A stretch of 64,000 nt of DNA from Dielma fastidiosa (GCF_000313565.1 NZ_HE578923.1:524136-588135), one strand, 5' to 3'; positions 1 to 8,435 are shown, counted from the stretch's first letter. Translations and numbers: made by a program. Notes: a model not told the origin generated them from the letters alone.

Positions 1-452
1 TAAATACTAAGACGACAACTGAAGAATTAGGTGTTAATGAAGAAATTGCATCATTTGTACTGCCATTAGGCATGACTGTTAATATGAACGGTACTGCCAT
101 CATGCAGGTAATTGCTGCTATCTTCATTGCCGCAAGCGCTGGTTATCAAGTAACTTTCGGCAATATTGCTTTAATCGCTGTACTGGCTTTAATTGCATCT
201 GTGGGCACACCGGCTGCACCGGGAGCAGGTGCTGTAATCCTATTCACGATCCTGACTGCCATGGGCTATACAAACGATCCGGCATTATTGGCTTATAGTT
301 TAATACTGGCAATTAACCGACCGATTGAAATGTTGGTTACCTCATTAAATGTTGTTGGTGATTCAGCAACCAGTGTGATTGTCGCCAAGAGCGAAAATAT
401 GCTAGATACAGATAAATATAACACAAAGGATAACCACTATAATAAAAAGTAA
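1..452 (+). CDS. SLC1/DAACS-type dicarboxylate or amino-acid:cation symporter, C-terminal part
   Basis: The gene starts left of the window; 149 codons are visible, open from base 3. The stretch GMTVNMNGTA matches the NMDGT signature of the sodium/proton-coupled glutamate, aspartate and dicarboxylate symporters (here NMNGT). Further on, GTPAAPGAG matches the second hairpin region, and NRPIEMLVTSLNVVGDSATS matches the last transport helix, which usually reads DRxxTxxNVxGDA. The Asp-to-Asn changes (NMNGT, NRPIE) may shift substrate or ion preference. The protein would sit in the cytoplasmic membrane with several helices in this C-terminal half. The substrate cannot be told from this piece. A bidirectional terminator follows directly. 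Confidence 0.85.
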   Translation, partial: NTKTTTEELGVNEEIASFVLPLGMTVNMNGTAIMQVIAAIFIAASAGYQVTFGNIALIAVLALIASVGTPAAPGAGAVILFTILTAMGYTNDPALLAYSLILAINRPIEMLVTSLNVVGDSATSVIVAKSENMLDTDKYNTKDNHYNKK

Positions 453-478
453 AGCAGAGGCTAAACAGCTTCTGCTTT
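451..478. terminator. Bidirectional intrinsic terminator between convergent genes
   Basis: The arms AAAGCAGA (451-458) and TCTGCTTT (471-478) pair perfectly. An inner GCT/AGC extends the stem around an AAAC loop. A-rich bases lie on one side and T-rich bases on the other, so it can serve both the symporter and the convergent zinc-ribbon gene. Confidence 0.75.
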
Positions 479-680
479 ATTGCTTTCTGGCAATCAGATA
501 ATCAAGTTCATCCGCATAACGGCCATCAAATTCAAAGGTATGACCACAAGCTGAACAGGTAAAAACATAATCAAGATCAGCAACCCGAACTAATGCCTTG
601 CGCCCGCAATGAGGACAAACCTCGTTCATCGATATTCCTTCACATTCCTTTAAAAAATTATTATACCAATCATCTTGCAC
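477..680 (-). CDS. Small zinc-ribbon protein
   Basis: This 67-residue protein has two CxxC pairs, CPHC near residue 22 and CSAC near residue 42, spaced as in a zinc ribbon. No catalytic domain is attached. The start is a GTG at 678-680, preceded on the minus strand by AAGGAGG at a good distance. An internal ATG at residue 18 would still leave both CxxC pairs intact but has no comparable ribosome binding site. The function is unknown; zinc ribbons of this size bind nucleic acid or act as small structural or regulatory proteins. Confidence 0.7.
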   Translation of the reverse strand: MQDDWYNNFLKECEGISMNEVCPHCGRKALVRVADLDYVFTCSACGHTFEFDGRYADELDYLIARKQ

Positions 681-873
681 GACGTATTCCTCCTTTTTTT
701 GTATTATATATCAGAAACGCATTGGGAAGCAAACCCCATCATTCAACAAGACGTTGTATATGAAGCTATACTAGCAGAATAGTATTGATTATTGATATAA
801 TTATTGTGTGATTAAATGTTTACAAATCTGATTTTAATGGTTGATTTAAACCCCTGAAGAAAGGTGATGTCGA
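681..873. other. AT-rich divergent intergenic region upstream of the regulator
   Basis: This 193-bp gap lies between the divergent zinc-ribbon and regulator genes, so both promoters must be here. I see AT-rich stretches such as TATAAT-like words near 795-805 but no clean -35/-10 pair. GTTTACAAATC and a nearby TGATTT repeated around 830-846 could be regulator contacts. No gene is visible. Confidence 0.4.
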
Positions 874-2148
874 ATGGCTGAGGAAATAGTTATCAGTAAC
901 AAGAATAAGATCAGAGTAGGAAGATTGATCAGAATCTATCAAAAGGAAATGGGGATTACTTTATTTGATCTGATCGAAAATGTTTGTTCAAGGCAGGTAG
1001 CGACTAATTTTAATAAGGATATTCCCGCTAAGAATGATGAATTTTATTTAGGTGCGTTGGCTAAATTAGGTTTTAATTATAATTACCGGCATGATATGGA
1101 TGACTATATTTTAAACCAATGCAGGCTGTTAAGAGATGCAGTTGAATGGTATGATACGAAAATGATGGAGAAAATCTGTTATGAGACGATTAAAAGGTTA
1201 GAGCCATATCGGAAATATATCATTGAGTATGAGTACATCAGAGCGTTTGAAATGATTTATAGGTATCACTTTATAAGTATCAATGTCGAGAAAGAAATCG
1301 ATCATTTTGTTAATACGATGAAATATTTGAGTCAAGATATAGTTGATGTTTTGACAGATATCATTTTTAAGTATTGCTTCAAATTTTATGGCTTTTTTGA
1401 AGGTTCAAAATACTTCGATAAATCAAATGAAATTTTTAAACTTTTGGATTTATCACATTCTAATTATAGTGTAAATCAGTTGAACTATGCCGTATATTTA
1501 TTATGCTTAAAGTATCATTTTGATTGCTTAGAAATATTGAGTAAAATTGAACACGAATATTCCAGTAAACATAATTATAACGGACTTCTTAATGTTTACA
1601 TCAGAATATTTTGGCTAATAGGGAATATACAAGAAAAATCAATTGTAAAATATGAAGAAAAATTTAATCGCCTTGTTGAAACATGTGAAGGACCAATTAA
1701 CTCTAATTTGGTCATGAAATGTATGTTTAATTTAGCAATAAGATATTTTGAAGGTGGGGATTATATAACATCTAAAAAGTATTTTCTAAAAACTTTACAT
1801 GATGAAAATTTTTATGTTCAAAGTGCAATATGTTTAAAATATATAATTTTCAATGAAAATGATTTTAGTTTTGATTTTAAACTTAAACCTTTAGATGAAT
1901 GTGCTGTCATCACTGATAGAGAAAAAGTGTTTTATAGTTATTATAATCTAAAGAGTAGTGTAGTTAATATAAAAGAATTGGTCAATTATATTGATTCATT
2001 TGTTTTTCCTGCTTTAGGTTCACATGATTCCTTTTATTACATTGTTTTTATAAATGAAATCAAAAGTTTGATGGAGAAAGTAGAGAAAAACAACAAAAGT
2101 TGCAGAAGAAAGTTAATGAGAGTTTTAGATAAATTTAGGAATATGTAA
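874..2148 (+). CDS. HTH plus helical-repeat transcriptional regulator, RRNPP (Rgg/PlcR/AimR)-like
   Basis: The protein has 424 residues. Residues ~12-68 read like a divergent XRE helix-turn-helix, with LIRIYQKEMGITLFDLIENV followed by a CS step and ending in an ALAKLGF-type helix. The remaining ~350 residues are almost all helical, rich in Tyr, Phe, Lys and Ile, with repeated helix pairs as in TPR arrays. This size and architecture fit regulators whose repeats bind a short peptide. The start is an ATG after AAAGGTGAT. The gene is much more AT-rich (about 30% GC by eye) than its neighbours, which suggests transfer. A 41-codon gene for a signal-peptide-like peptide follows 95 bp downstream on the same strand, the usual arrangement of such receptor/pheromone pairs. 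Family membership is inferred from architecture, not from a database match. Confidence 0.6.
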   Translation: MAEEIVISNKNKIRVGRLIRIYQKEMGITLFDLIENVCSRQVATNFNKDIPAKNDEFYLGALAKLGFNYNYRHDMDDYILNQCRLLRDAVEWYDTKMMEKICYETIKRLEPYRKYIIEYEYIRAFEMIYRYHFISINVEKEIDHFVNTMKYLSQDIVDVLTDIIFKYCFKFYGFFEGSKYFDKSNEIFKLLDLSHSNYSVNQLNYAVYLLCLKYHFDCLEILSKIEHEYSSKHNYNGLLNVYIRIFWLIGNIQEKSIVKYEEKFNRLVETCEGPINSNLVMKCMFNLAIRYFEGGDYITSKKYFLKTLHDENFYVQSAICLKYIIFNENDFSFDFKLKPLDECAVITDREKVFYSYYNLKSSVVNIKELVNYIDSFVFPALGSHDSFYYIVFINEIKSLMEKVEKNNKSCRRKLMRVLDKFRNM

Positions 2149-2193
2149 TAAAAAGAACTTGAAATGTACAAATTCGGACTAATATTCCTAAAA

Positions 2194-2223
2194 TTCACAA
2201 AAATTTTTAAGTTGTGTTATTCT
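2194..2223 (+). promoter_or_regulatory. Candidate promoter and palindrome upstream of the peptide gene
   Basis: A -35-like TTCACA (2194-2199) and a -10-like TATTCT (2218-2223) are separated by 18 bp. The spacer begins with AAAAATTTTT (2199-2208), a perfect 10-bp palindrome that could be an operator. The peptide gene therefore probably has its own promoter rather than relying on read-through from the regulator. Confidence 0.45.
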
Positions 2224-2243
2224 ATTCCACGAGAGGTGATAGA

Positions 2244-2369
2244 ATGAAATTATTAAAGGTACTTTTAGTTGCAGGTATTATGTTCTCTGGAATCGTTACT
2301 CCGCCAACTCCAGGTGATGATGACCCTATTCCATATTGTTATGGTAGTGATTGCGTTAGTCTAAATTAA
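2244..2369 (+). CDS. 41-residue exported peptide precursor, candidate pheromone of the upstream regulator
   Basis: The peptide starts MKLLKVLLVAGIMFSGIV, a short positively charged and then hydrophobic segment typical of Sec-exported pheromone precursors. A Pro/Asp-rich linker follows (TPPTPGDDDPIP), then a C-terminal tail YCYGSDCVSLN with two cysteines (C32 and C37). The ATG follows GAGAGGTGAT, a strong ribosome binding site with suitable spacing. The position directly downstream of an HTH/repeat regulator is that of PapR, Phr and AimP-type peptides. Processing and the mature peptide cannot be read from sequence; the last 5-11 residues are the natural candidate. The cysteine pair could form a small disulfide loop. 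It could instead be an unrelated secreted microprotein. Confidence 0.6.
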   Translation: MKLLKVLLVAGIMFSGIVTPPTPGDDDPIPYCYGSDCVSLN

Positions 2370-2487
2370 TAATGTGTTTTTAATAGGGAATGAGTTTTAT
2401 TAAATATTAACAGCTGAATGTCTATATCAGTAAACCCCCAATGACTATTATATTCTATTCAGCATCTATCTAAAAATCAAAAGAATG

Positions 2488-2509
2488 AGGGCAATCGCCC
2501 TTTTCTTTT
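2488..2509 (+). terminator. Intrinsic terminator downstream of the peptide gene
   Basis: AGGGC (2488-2492) pairs with GCCCT (2497-2501) around an AATC loop, followed by TTTCTTTT. It would end the peptide transcript about 120 nt after its stop codon. Confidence 0.6.
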
Positions 2510-2687
2510 ACGCGCATGTCATAATTATCTAAGCATGCACGCATTTCACGCTTAAGAGCACTAAATCATTTCATCATTCCCCGCAATTCTCTATTTTATC
2601 ATCAATTTCACCTAATACAGCCGCAAAATCCCATCTTTAATCCACTTTTATTCATTTGTTTTGCTATACAGAAAGCCGTAAAAACAG
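2510..2687. other. Non-coding stretch with a possible decayed minus-strand gene
   Basis: No intact gene is visible. On the minus strand, about 18 open codons (containing AAVLGEIDDKIENCGE) end near 2580. A second open run in another frame (ALKREMRACLDNYDMR and onward) continues to about 2470. The two could be pieces of a gene broken by a frameshift, but both are short and the call is weak. Confidence 0.2.
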
Positions 2688-2693
2688 TATAAT
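2688..2693 (+). promoter_or_regulatory. -10 element for the trhP1-trhP2-proS genes
   Basis: A perfect TATAAT lies 30 bp upstream of the trhP1 start. No convincing -35 box stands at 16-18 bp, so strength is uncertain. Confidence 0.45.
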
Positions 2694-2722
2694 AATACAG
2701 GTAGTTGATAGGAGAGTGGCAA

Positions 2723-3625
2723 ATGTTCGAGTTAAGTGCTGCTAGTTATGAATTGGCAGATATTAAAAAGTACCATGATGCAGGAATTAATACGGTTCTC
2801 TTCGCGTTGCCGTTTTTTAGTGCGCGACCCGCTGGGGTATTCACTAATCAACAAATCGAAGAAGGAACAAAACTGCTCCATGAATTAAATATGAAAAGCG
2901 CCGTTCAGCTGACACGTTTTTTTACTGAAAGTGAATGTGAAGCGTGCCGTGATGAACTGCAATTATTAAAAGCTATGAATGTAGACCAGATTTATTTCAC
3001 TGACTGCGCGGTTTTACAGTTAGCCGATGAATTAGCAATGAAAGATAAATTGATTTACAATCCGGATACACTGATTACCAATGCGGCTGACGCACAGTTT
3101 TATCTTGATCAGGGTATCAATGGTGTTACATTATCAAAGGAAATCACCAAGGAAGAAATGATTGGCATTGCCGCTCAGGTCAAGGGTAATTTAGAAGTGC
3201 TGATTCATGGCCGGTTGAATATGATGCATTCCAAGCGTCGTTTATTAACCAGCTATTATGAATTTCTGGGCCGTGAATTTGATCTTGAAAACAATCATGA
3301 TTTATATTTAATGGAAGAAAATCGTGATGAGCATATGCCGATTATCGAAGATGAGCTTGGTACGCATGTGTTTACCGGCTTTACTTTATGTTCATTTAAT
3401 GAAGTGAATGACTTAGTCAAGGCAGGGATACAGTCTTTGCGTATTGAAAGTCTGTTTATGAGCAGTGATGAGGTTGCTCAGACTGCCCGTGATTATCGTG
3501 ATGTGCTTGAAGGCAGAAAGTCCGGGTTAGAAATGTTTGAAGCATATCAGAAGCAATATCCAAATCAGAATATCAGTACCGGTTTTATGTATAAGAAAAC
3601 AAGTACAGTGAAGGTGAATGTATGA
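2723..3625 (+). CDS. trhP1: U32 family protein, TrhP1-like tRNA uridine hydroxylation factor
   Basis: This 300-residue protein is the shorter of two adjacent U32 (peptidase_U32-fold) proteins. It has the TIM-barrel-like N-terminal half (KYHDAGINTVLFALPF, LLKAMNVDQIYF) and the LIHGRLNMM stretch in place of the HGxMCxSxSGRC cysteine motif, as in the YrrN/TrhP1 subfamily. In Bacillus subtilis this protein works with TrhP2 to form 5-hydroxyuridine at the tRNA wobble position. I chose ATG 2723 because AGGAGAGTG precedes it at the right distance; an upstream in-frame TTG at 2705 lacks a ribosome binding site. The gene overlaps trhP2 by 4 bp, so translation is probably coupled. Confidence 0.85.
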   Translation: MFELSAASYELADIKKYHDAGINTVLFALPFFSARPAGVFTNQQIEEGTKLLHELNMKSAVQLTRFFTESECEACRDELQLLKAMNVDQIYFTDCAVLQLADELAMKDKLIYNPDTLITNAADAQFYLDQGINGVTLSKEITKEEMIGIAAQVKGNLEVLIHGRLNMMHSKRRLLTSYYEFLGREFDLENNHDLYLMEENRDEHMPIIEDELGTHVFTGFTLCSFNEVNDLVKAGIQSLRIESLFMSSDEVAQTARDYRDVLEGRKSGLEMFEAYQKQYPNQNISTGFMYKKTSTVKVNV

Positions 3626-4851
3626 GACAGAGAATTGAATTATTATCACCAGCCGGTGATCTTGAACGTTTGAAAATAGCAATCTTGTATGGTGCTGATG
3701 CTGTTTATATCGGCGGCAAAAAATTCTCTCTGCGTTCCCGGGCAAGCAATTTTGATATTGAGGATATCCAAGAGGCAGTTAAGTTTGCTGATGCTCATGG
3801 TGCGCGTATTCATGTGACCGTGAATATGCTGCCGCATGAAGAAGATATGCATGATTTAAAGGAATATTTAAAACAGTTGGAGGATGCCGGGGTAACGGCT
3901 GTTATTTGTGCCAGCGCAACAATCGCGATGACTGCCAAAGCGGTAGCACCTAAGCTTGAGGTGCATTTGAGTACCCAGCATTCCACATGCAATTCATTGG
4001 CCGCTAAATTTTGGCAAAGCAAGGGTGTTGATCGGGTGGTTTTGGCTCGGGAATGCACGCTTGAAGATATTAAGGCAACAACGGCTGCTTCGCCGCTGCC
4101 CATCGAAGCCTTTATTCATGGCGGTATGTGTATTTCCTATTCCGGCCGCTGTACGTTATCTAACAATATGACCAATCGTGATGCGAACCGCGGTGGCTGT
4201 GCACAAAGCTGCCGTTGGAAATACCGGCTGTATAAGGGCGATGAAAAGCTGAATGATGATCAGGAGCTGTTCTCAATGAGCAGCAAGGATCTGATGGCAG
4301 CCCGTTATATTCCGGATCTGATTCATGCCGGTGTTGCTTCATTAAAAATTGAAGGCCGGATGAAATCGACGTATTACATAGCCACGGTTGTGAAAGCATA
4401 CCGTATGCTGATCGATGAGGTATATGAAAAGGGTGAAATCAGCGAAGCGCGGATGGCGTTCTTCCTGTCTGAATTAAGCAAAGCGGAAAACCGTCCGGCT
4501 GATGTTGGTTTCTACGCCGGCCTGCCGAAATTCAGCGCTCATCTGTATGGTGTTAATGGCGCCGGTGTTACACAGGAATTTATTGCCAGTGTGCTGTCGT
4601 ATGATGCATCGACCCAAATGGCAACGATTCTGGTGAGAAATAATTTCAAACCGGGCTGTCAGGCTGAGGTATTTGGCCCGCATATAACCAATGAACCATT
4701 GATTATCGGTGACTGCTTTGATGAAATGAATGAGAAAATTGAAGTAGCGAATAAGCCGATGCAGATACTAACCACCAGGATACCATTTCCGGTGGAGAAA
4801 AATGATATGATCCGTAAAGTGATGATTAAGGATCGCAGTACAATTTATTAA
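3622..4851 (+). CDS. trhP2: U32 family protein, TrhP2-like tRNA uridine hydroxylase
   Basis: The protein has 409 residues. The N-terminus (ELLSPAGDLERLKIAILYGA) and the signature FIHGGMCISYSGRCTLSN are diagnostic of the U32 family. Later cysteines (GGCAQSCRWKY) and SLKIEGRMKS complete the set thought to hold an iron-sulfur centre in TrhP/YegQ-type proteins. The partner trhP1 overlaps its start by 4 bp. Older annotations call this family collagenase or peptidase; the tRNA ho5U role, which uses prephenate, is the better-supported function. proS follows 14 bp downstream after AGGGAG, which makes a translation-related operon. Confidence 0.9.
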   Translation: MRQRIELLSPAGDLERLKIAILYGADAVYIGGKKFSLRSRASNFDIEDIQEAVKFADAHGARIHVTVNMLPHEEDMHDLKEYLKQLEDAGVTAVICASATIAMTAKAVAPKLEVHLSTQHSTCNSLAAKFWQSKGVDRVVLARECTLEDIKATTAASPLPIEAFIHGGMCISYSGRCTLSNNMTNRDANRGGCAQSCRWKYRLYKGDEKLNDDQELFSMSSKDLMAARYIPDLIHAGVASLKIEGRMKSTYYIATVVKAYRMLIDEVYEKGEISEARMAFFLSELSKAENRPADVGFYAGLPKFSAHLYGVNGAGVTQEFIASVLSYDASTQMATILVRNNFKPGCQAEVFGPHITNEPLIIGDCFDEMNEKIEVANKPMQILTTRIPFPVEKNDMIRKVMIKDRSTIY

Positions 4852-4865
4852 GGGAGAAAAGAAAA

Positions 4866-6554
4866 ATGAAATTGAGTGAGAGCTTCTTTTATACATTAAG
4901 AGAAAATGCTAAGGATGAAGAATCAACAAGCGGCAACCTGCTAGTCAGAAGCGGAATGATCAAGAAAACCAGCAATGGCGTATATATGATTATGCCGATG
5001 GGACATCGGGTATTAAAAAAGGTAGAAAATATTGTTCGTGAGGAAATGGATCGTACCGGTGCTCAGGAATTATTGATGCCAGCCCTGATTCTTGAAGAGG
5101 TTTATGAAAAGTCTGGCCGCCGTGAAGCGTTTGGCAGCAATATGTTTGCGTTAAAGGACCGTTATCAGAAAAATTATGTATTAGGACCAACCCATGAAGA
5201 ATTATTTGCGGTAGCTGCCAGTATGAATGGTGCTTCTTATAAGAGCTTTCCGTATAATCTTTATCAGATTCAAACAAAATACCGTGATGAAACGCGTCCT
5301 CGTTATGGCTTGATCCGTGTCCGTGAGTTTATTATGAAGGATGCTTATTCTTTTGATACTGATCTTGAGGGCCTGCATACATCTTATATGAAAATGTTTA
5401 ACGCTTATAAGGCTTGCTTTGACCGCATGGGTTTAAATTATAAGATCGTTAAGGCGGATACCGGTGCTATGGGCGGCTTGCTTTCTGAGGAATTCCAGGC
5501 AATCTGTGAAATTGGTGAGGATACAGTCGTTCAATGTGAGGGCTGTGACTTCTCAAGTAATTTAGAAATTACTGAGGTTATCGATACAAGTGAGGTCAGC
5601 GATGAGGCTGAATTAGCGATGAATGAAGTGGAAACACCACATGCGAAAACCATCGATGAGGTAGCTGCTTTCTTTAATAAAACGGCTGATTCTTTTGTAA
5701 AGACATTAATCTATAAGGTAGATGGTGAATTTGTAGCCTTCCTGCTTAAGGGAAATCGTGAATTAAATGAAACTAAGGCATTGAAATTGCTGCAGGCAAA
5801 TGAGATTGAATTAGCGGCTTTTGATGATGTAGAACGGATTACAAAAGCGGCTGTCGGTTTTGCCGGTCCAGTCGGTTTAGGGATTAAGATTGTCATGGAC
5901 CGTGAGGTTGCTAAGATGAAAAACTTCATTGTTGGTGCCAACAAGACGAATTATCATATTGAAAATGTTAACTTAAAGGATTTTAAAGCGGATCTTGTTG
6001 CTGATGTGGCCTGTGTTCAAGCGGGTGATGTTTGTCCATGCTGCGGCAAAAAGCTAGTATTTACAAAGGGTATTGAGGTTGGCAATACGTTTAAGCTGGG
6101 TACTAAGTATGCTCAGACTATGGGACTGAATTATCTTGATGCCAATAATAAGCTGAATCCAGTTGTGATGGGCAGTTACGGTATTGGTCTGGAACGCTGC
6201 ATGGCGGCGATTGCGGAACAGCATAATGATGAACACGGTTTGATCTGGCCTAAATCAGTTGCGCCGTTCCAAGTGGCTTTAGTGATTGTTTCAATGAAGG
6301 ATGAAGCTCAGAAAAAGGCAGCGGCAGAATTATATGAACAGCTGAGCGCGGCAGGCTTTGAGGTACTGCTTGATGATCGTGATGAACGTCCGGGTGTTAA
6401 ATTCAAGGATATGGATTTAGTAGGTATTCCATGCCGTATCACTTTGGGCCGTAAACTTGGTGAAGGTCTTGTTGAGTTTAAGATGCGTGATGAAGCTGAA
6501 GGCTTTGATGTTGAATTATCAAAGGTTATTGATGAAGTAAAGAATCGTTTTTAA
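4866..6554 (+). CDS. proS: Prolyl-tRNA synthetase
   Basis: The enzyme charges tRNA-Pro with proline. The 562-residue length is normal for the bacterial-type (class IIa, with insertion editing domain) enzyme. Visible landmarks are the N-terminal SGMIKKTSNGVYMIMPMG, motif 2 around YRDETRPRYGLIRVREF, the editing insertion at about residues 225-395, and motif 3 YGIGLERCMAAIAEQ. The anticodon-binding domain fills the last ~100 residues (VALVIVSMKDEAQ, LLDDRDERPGVKF). It is transcribed with trhP1 and trhP2. The stop at 6554 is followed by only a weak AT-rich hairpin. Confidence 0.97.
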   Translation: MKLSESFFYTLRENAKDEESTSGNLLVRSGMIKKTSNGVYMIMPMGHRVLKKVENIVREEMDRTGAQELLMPALILEEVYEKSGRREAFGSNMFALKDRYQKNYVLGPTHEELFAVAASMNGASYKSFPYNLYQIQTKYRDETRPRYGLIRVREFIMKDAYSFDTDLEGLHTSYMKMFNAYKACFDRMGLNYKIVKADTGAMGGLLSEEFQAICEIGEDTVVQCEGCDFSSNLEITEVIDTSEVSDEAELAMNEVETPHAKTIDEVAAFFNKTADSFVKTLIYKVDGEFVAFLLKGNRELNETKALKLLQANEIELAAFDDVERITKAAVGFAGPVGLGIKIVMDREVAKMKNFIVGANKTNYHIENVNLKDFKADLVADVACVQAGDVCPCCGKKLVFTKGIEVGNTFKLGTKYAQTMGLNYLDANNKLNPVVMGSYGIGLERCMAAIAEQHNDEHGLIWPKSVAPFQVALVIVSMKDEAQKKAAAELYEQLSAAGFEVLLDDRDERPGVKFKDMDLVGIPCRITLGRKLGEGLVEFKMRDEAEGFDVELSKVIDEVKNRF

Positions 6555-6595
6555 AAGATGTAAGAGTTTTCATTAAAGAATGAAAAAGAACTAAC

Positions 6596-6624
6596 TTTAC
6601 ACTGAAAATTTTTGTGTGTATAAT
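6596..6624 (+). promoter_or_regulatory. Sigma-A type promoter for the HPr-kinase-like gene
   Basis: TTTACA (6596-6601) and TATAAT (6619-6624) are separated by 17 bp, close to the vegetative consensus. The start codon lies about 55 bp further on. Confidence 0.8.
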
Positions 6625-6682
6625 TAGAAAGGCTAAGCGTACGATAGAATGTAGGCTTATAGAAAGATACGAGGGATAAAAG

Positions 6683-8377
6683 ATGAAAGAAACATTGTAT
6701 ATGAATGAACAGATGGCAATACTGAATTTCAGCGCATCGTATGCACGTACACCGGCAGAGCTGTTGAATTCACCAACGTTTAAAAATCTTGTGGAATCTT
6801 TTATTGATGATTTGGAAACTACAGACCCTGAATTATATGCATGGGCTGTTAATGGTAAATCAACCCGTCAGGCTAAGGTTGAAATTACAAAGCTTTTCAG
6901 AGAACTGACAATTTTAGAATGTGATGAAGTAGAGAGCTATTATCTGAATGATAAGACTTTGCTGCTTGATTTCATTGAAGAACTGTATAATTTCTGGAAA
7001 CGTCATCAGCGTTTTTCAGTAACTAATATCGGATCGGGGAATGCCCTTCAGGAATCTAGCTATGTAACGGCGGATTCTAATTTTAACCGTTTGATTCGTG
7101 ATATTTATCGTAATCTTGAACAAAAGGTTCAGGGCAGAAAGAATAAGGTATACCGTCAGCTGCAGGCAGGAACAAATGCGGCAGCAGCAGTGCGGATTAA
7201 TAAGAGTAAATTATCCGCAAGATATGACCGGCTTAAAGAAATCCCAATGTTTGATTCAGTCATGCTGCGTACACCTTTACTGCTGACAACACGTTCTAAT
7301 AAACGTACAGGGATGTTTGTGGAAAGAGCGGATAATCCGGTTGATACGTTCAGCGGCAATGCGGATGAATGGTTCTGTTTCCCGGCTAAGATCGGCAGTA
7401 TGTTAGCGTTCATTTATTTCCATCGTGATTTTATGTGTTCAGGTATTTCACTGGCAAACTTATTTGAAATTGCAACAGCTGATGAATGTGCGAAAAAACC
7501 GGATCTGATCTGTCTTTTTGGTAATCAGGACGGTAAGAATGAAACAACTTTCTATCATGATACCGAAGAAGATATTTGGGTTGGTTCTGTATCTTATGGT
7601 CAGCAGATTGAGTATTTTGGCTATATTAAGAAAATGTCTCTGACTTTGCATAATCTGGCAATGATGCAGAAGGGCTGGCTGCCAATTCACGGCGCGTTTG
7701 TAAATATTACATTGAAGGATGGTAAGCGCAAGGGAATCATGCTGATGGGTGATTCCGGAGCCGGTAAGTCTGAATCAATTGAAGCGCTGCGTGCCTTAGG
7801 CAATGAAGTGATTTCGGATATTGAAGTTGTCTTTGATGATATGGGTACGATTCATATCGAAGACGGCATCCCTTATGGTCAGGGTACAGAAATCGGTGCC
7901 TTTATCCGTTTGGATGACCTTGATAAGGGTACGCCATATCGTGATATGGACCGTTCAGTATTCTTAAATCCAGACAGTGCGAATGCACGTGTTATTACAC
8001 CGGCAGCGCCTTATGATGTAGTAGCAACAAATCATCGCATTGATCTGTTCGCCTATGCCAATAACTATGGTGAAGCTATCGGTTTAAGAAGAATTGACGA
8101 TAAGGAAGAAGTAAAGAATATTTGTATTCAGGGTCAGCGTATGGCATTGGGTACAACGCAGGAAGTTGGTTTATCAAAGACTTATTTTGCGAATCCTTTC
8201 GGACCGATGCAGAAGCAAGATGTCTGCGCGCCGCTGATTGATAAGGTATTTGATTGTCTGTATGCCAATAATGTCTTTGTTGGTGAAATCTTTACGCATT
8301 TGGGCTTTAGTAAAGAAGACCGCACAGGCTTAAATGAGGCCGCTCAGCAGTTGCTTGATTTTATTCAAAATGCATAG
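6683..8377 (+). CDS. HPr kinase/PEPCK-superfamily P-loop protein
   Basis: The protein has 564 residues. Residues ~336-385 contain HGAFVNI, then GIMLMGDSGAGKSESIEAL (Walker A at ~356-364) and VISDIEVVFDD. This order and wording closely follow the core of HPr kinase/phosphorylase, where HGVLV precedes GDSGxGKSE and then DD, within the PEP carboxykinase superfamily. The ~335 residues before it have no familiar domain and replace the HPrK N-terminal domain. The C-terminal ~180 residues contain an ANxFGPM stretch. It could be a serine or protein kinase of unknown target, or a PEPCK-like enzyme; the Walker A ends in KSE (HPrK-like), not the KTT typical of ATP-PEPCK. It is monocistronic with a good promoter and terminator. 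Confidence 0.6.
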   Translation: MKETLYMNEQMAILNFSASYARTPAELLNSPTFKNLVESFIDDLETTDPELYAWAVNGKSTRQAKVEITKLFRELTILECDEVESYYLNDKTLLLDFIEELYNFWKRHQRFSVTNIGSGNALQESSYVTADSNFNRLIRDIYRNLEQKVQGRKNKVYRQLQAGTNAAAAVRINKSKLSARYDRLKEIPMFDSVMLRTPLLLTTRSNKRTGMFVERADNPVDTFSGNADEWFCFPAKIGSMLAFIYFHRDFMCSGISLANLFEIATADECAKKPDLICLFGNQDGKNETTFYHDTEEDIWVGSVSYGQQIEYFGYIKKMSLTLHNLAMMQKGWLPIHGAFVNITLKDGKRKGIMLMGDSGAGKSESIEALRALGNEVISDIEVVFDDMGTIHIEDGIPYGQGTEIGAFIRLDDLDKGTPYRDMDRSVFLNPDSANARVITPAAPYDVVATNHRIDLFAYANNYGEAIGLRRIDDKEEVKNICIQGQRMALGTTQEVGLSKTYFANPFGPMQKQDVCAPLIDKVFDCLYANNVFVGEIFTHLGFSKEDRTGLNEAAQQLLDFIQNA

Positions 8378-8382
8378 AAAAT

Positions 8383-8396
8383 AGCGAAATTTCGCT
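8383..8396. repeat. Perfect 14-bp palindrome after the HPrK-like gene
   Basis: AGCGAAATTTCGCT reads the same on both strands. It lies 6 bp after the stop codon and could be the top of a weak terminator or a protein-binding site. Confidence 0.4.
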
Positions 8397-8435
8397 GTCT
8401 TGTCAAATGTTATATTTTATTGAAAATCTACTTGT

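Noticed and set aside
6577..6596. TTTTCATT/AATGAAAA hairpin after proS as a terminator or as a copy of the 28110 operator
   Set aside because: It is AT-only with no T-run, and the arm spacing (4 versus 13 bp) differs from the repeat at 28110.
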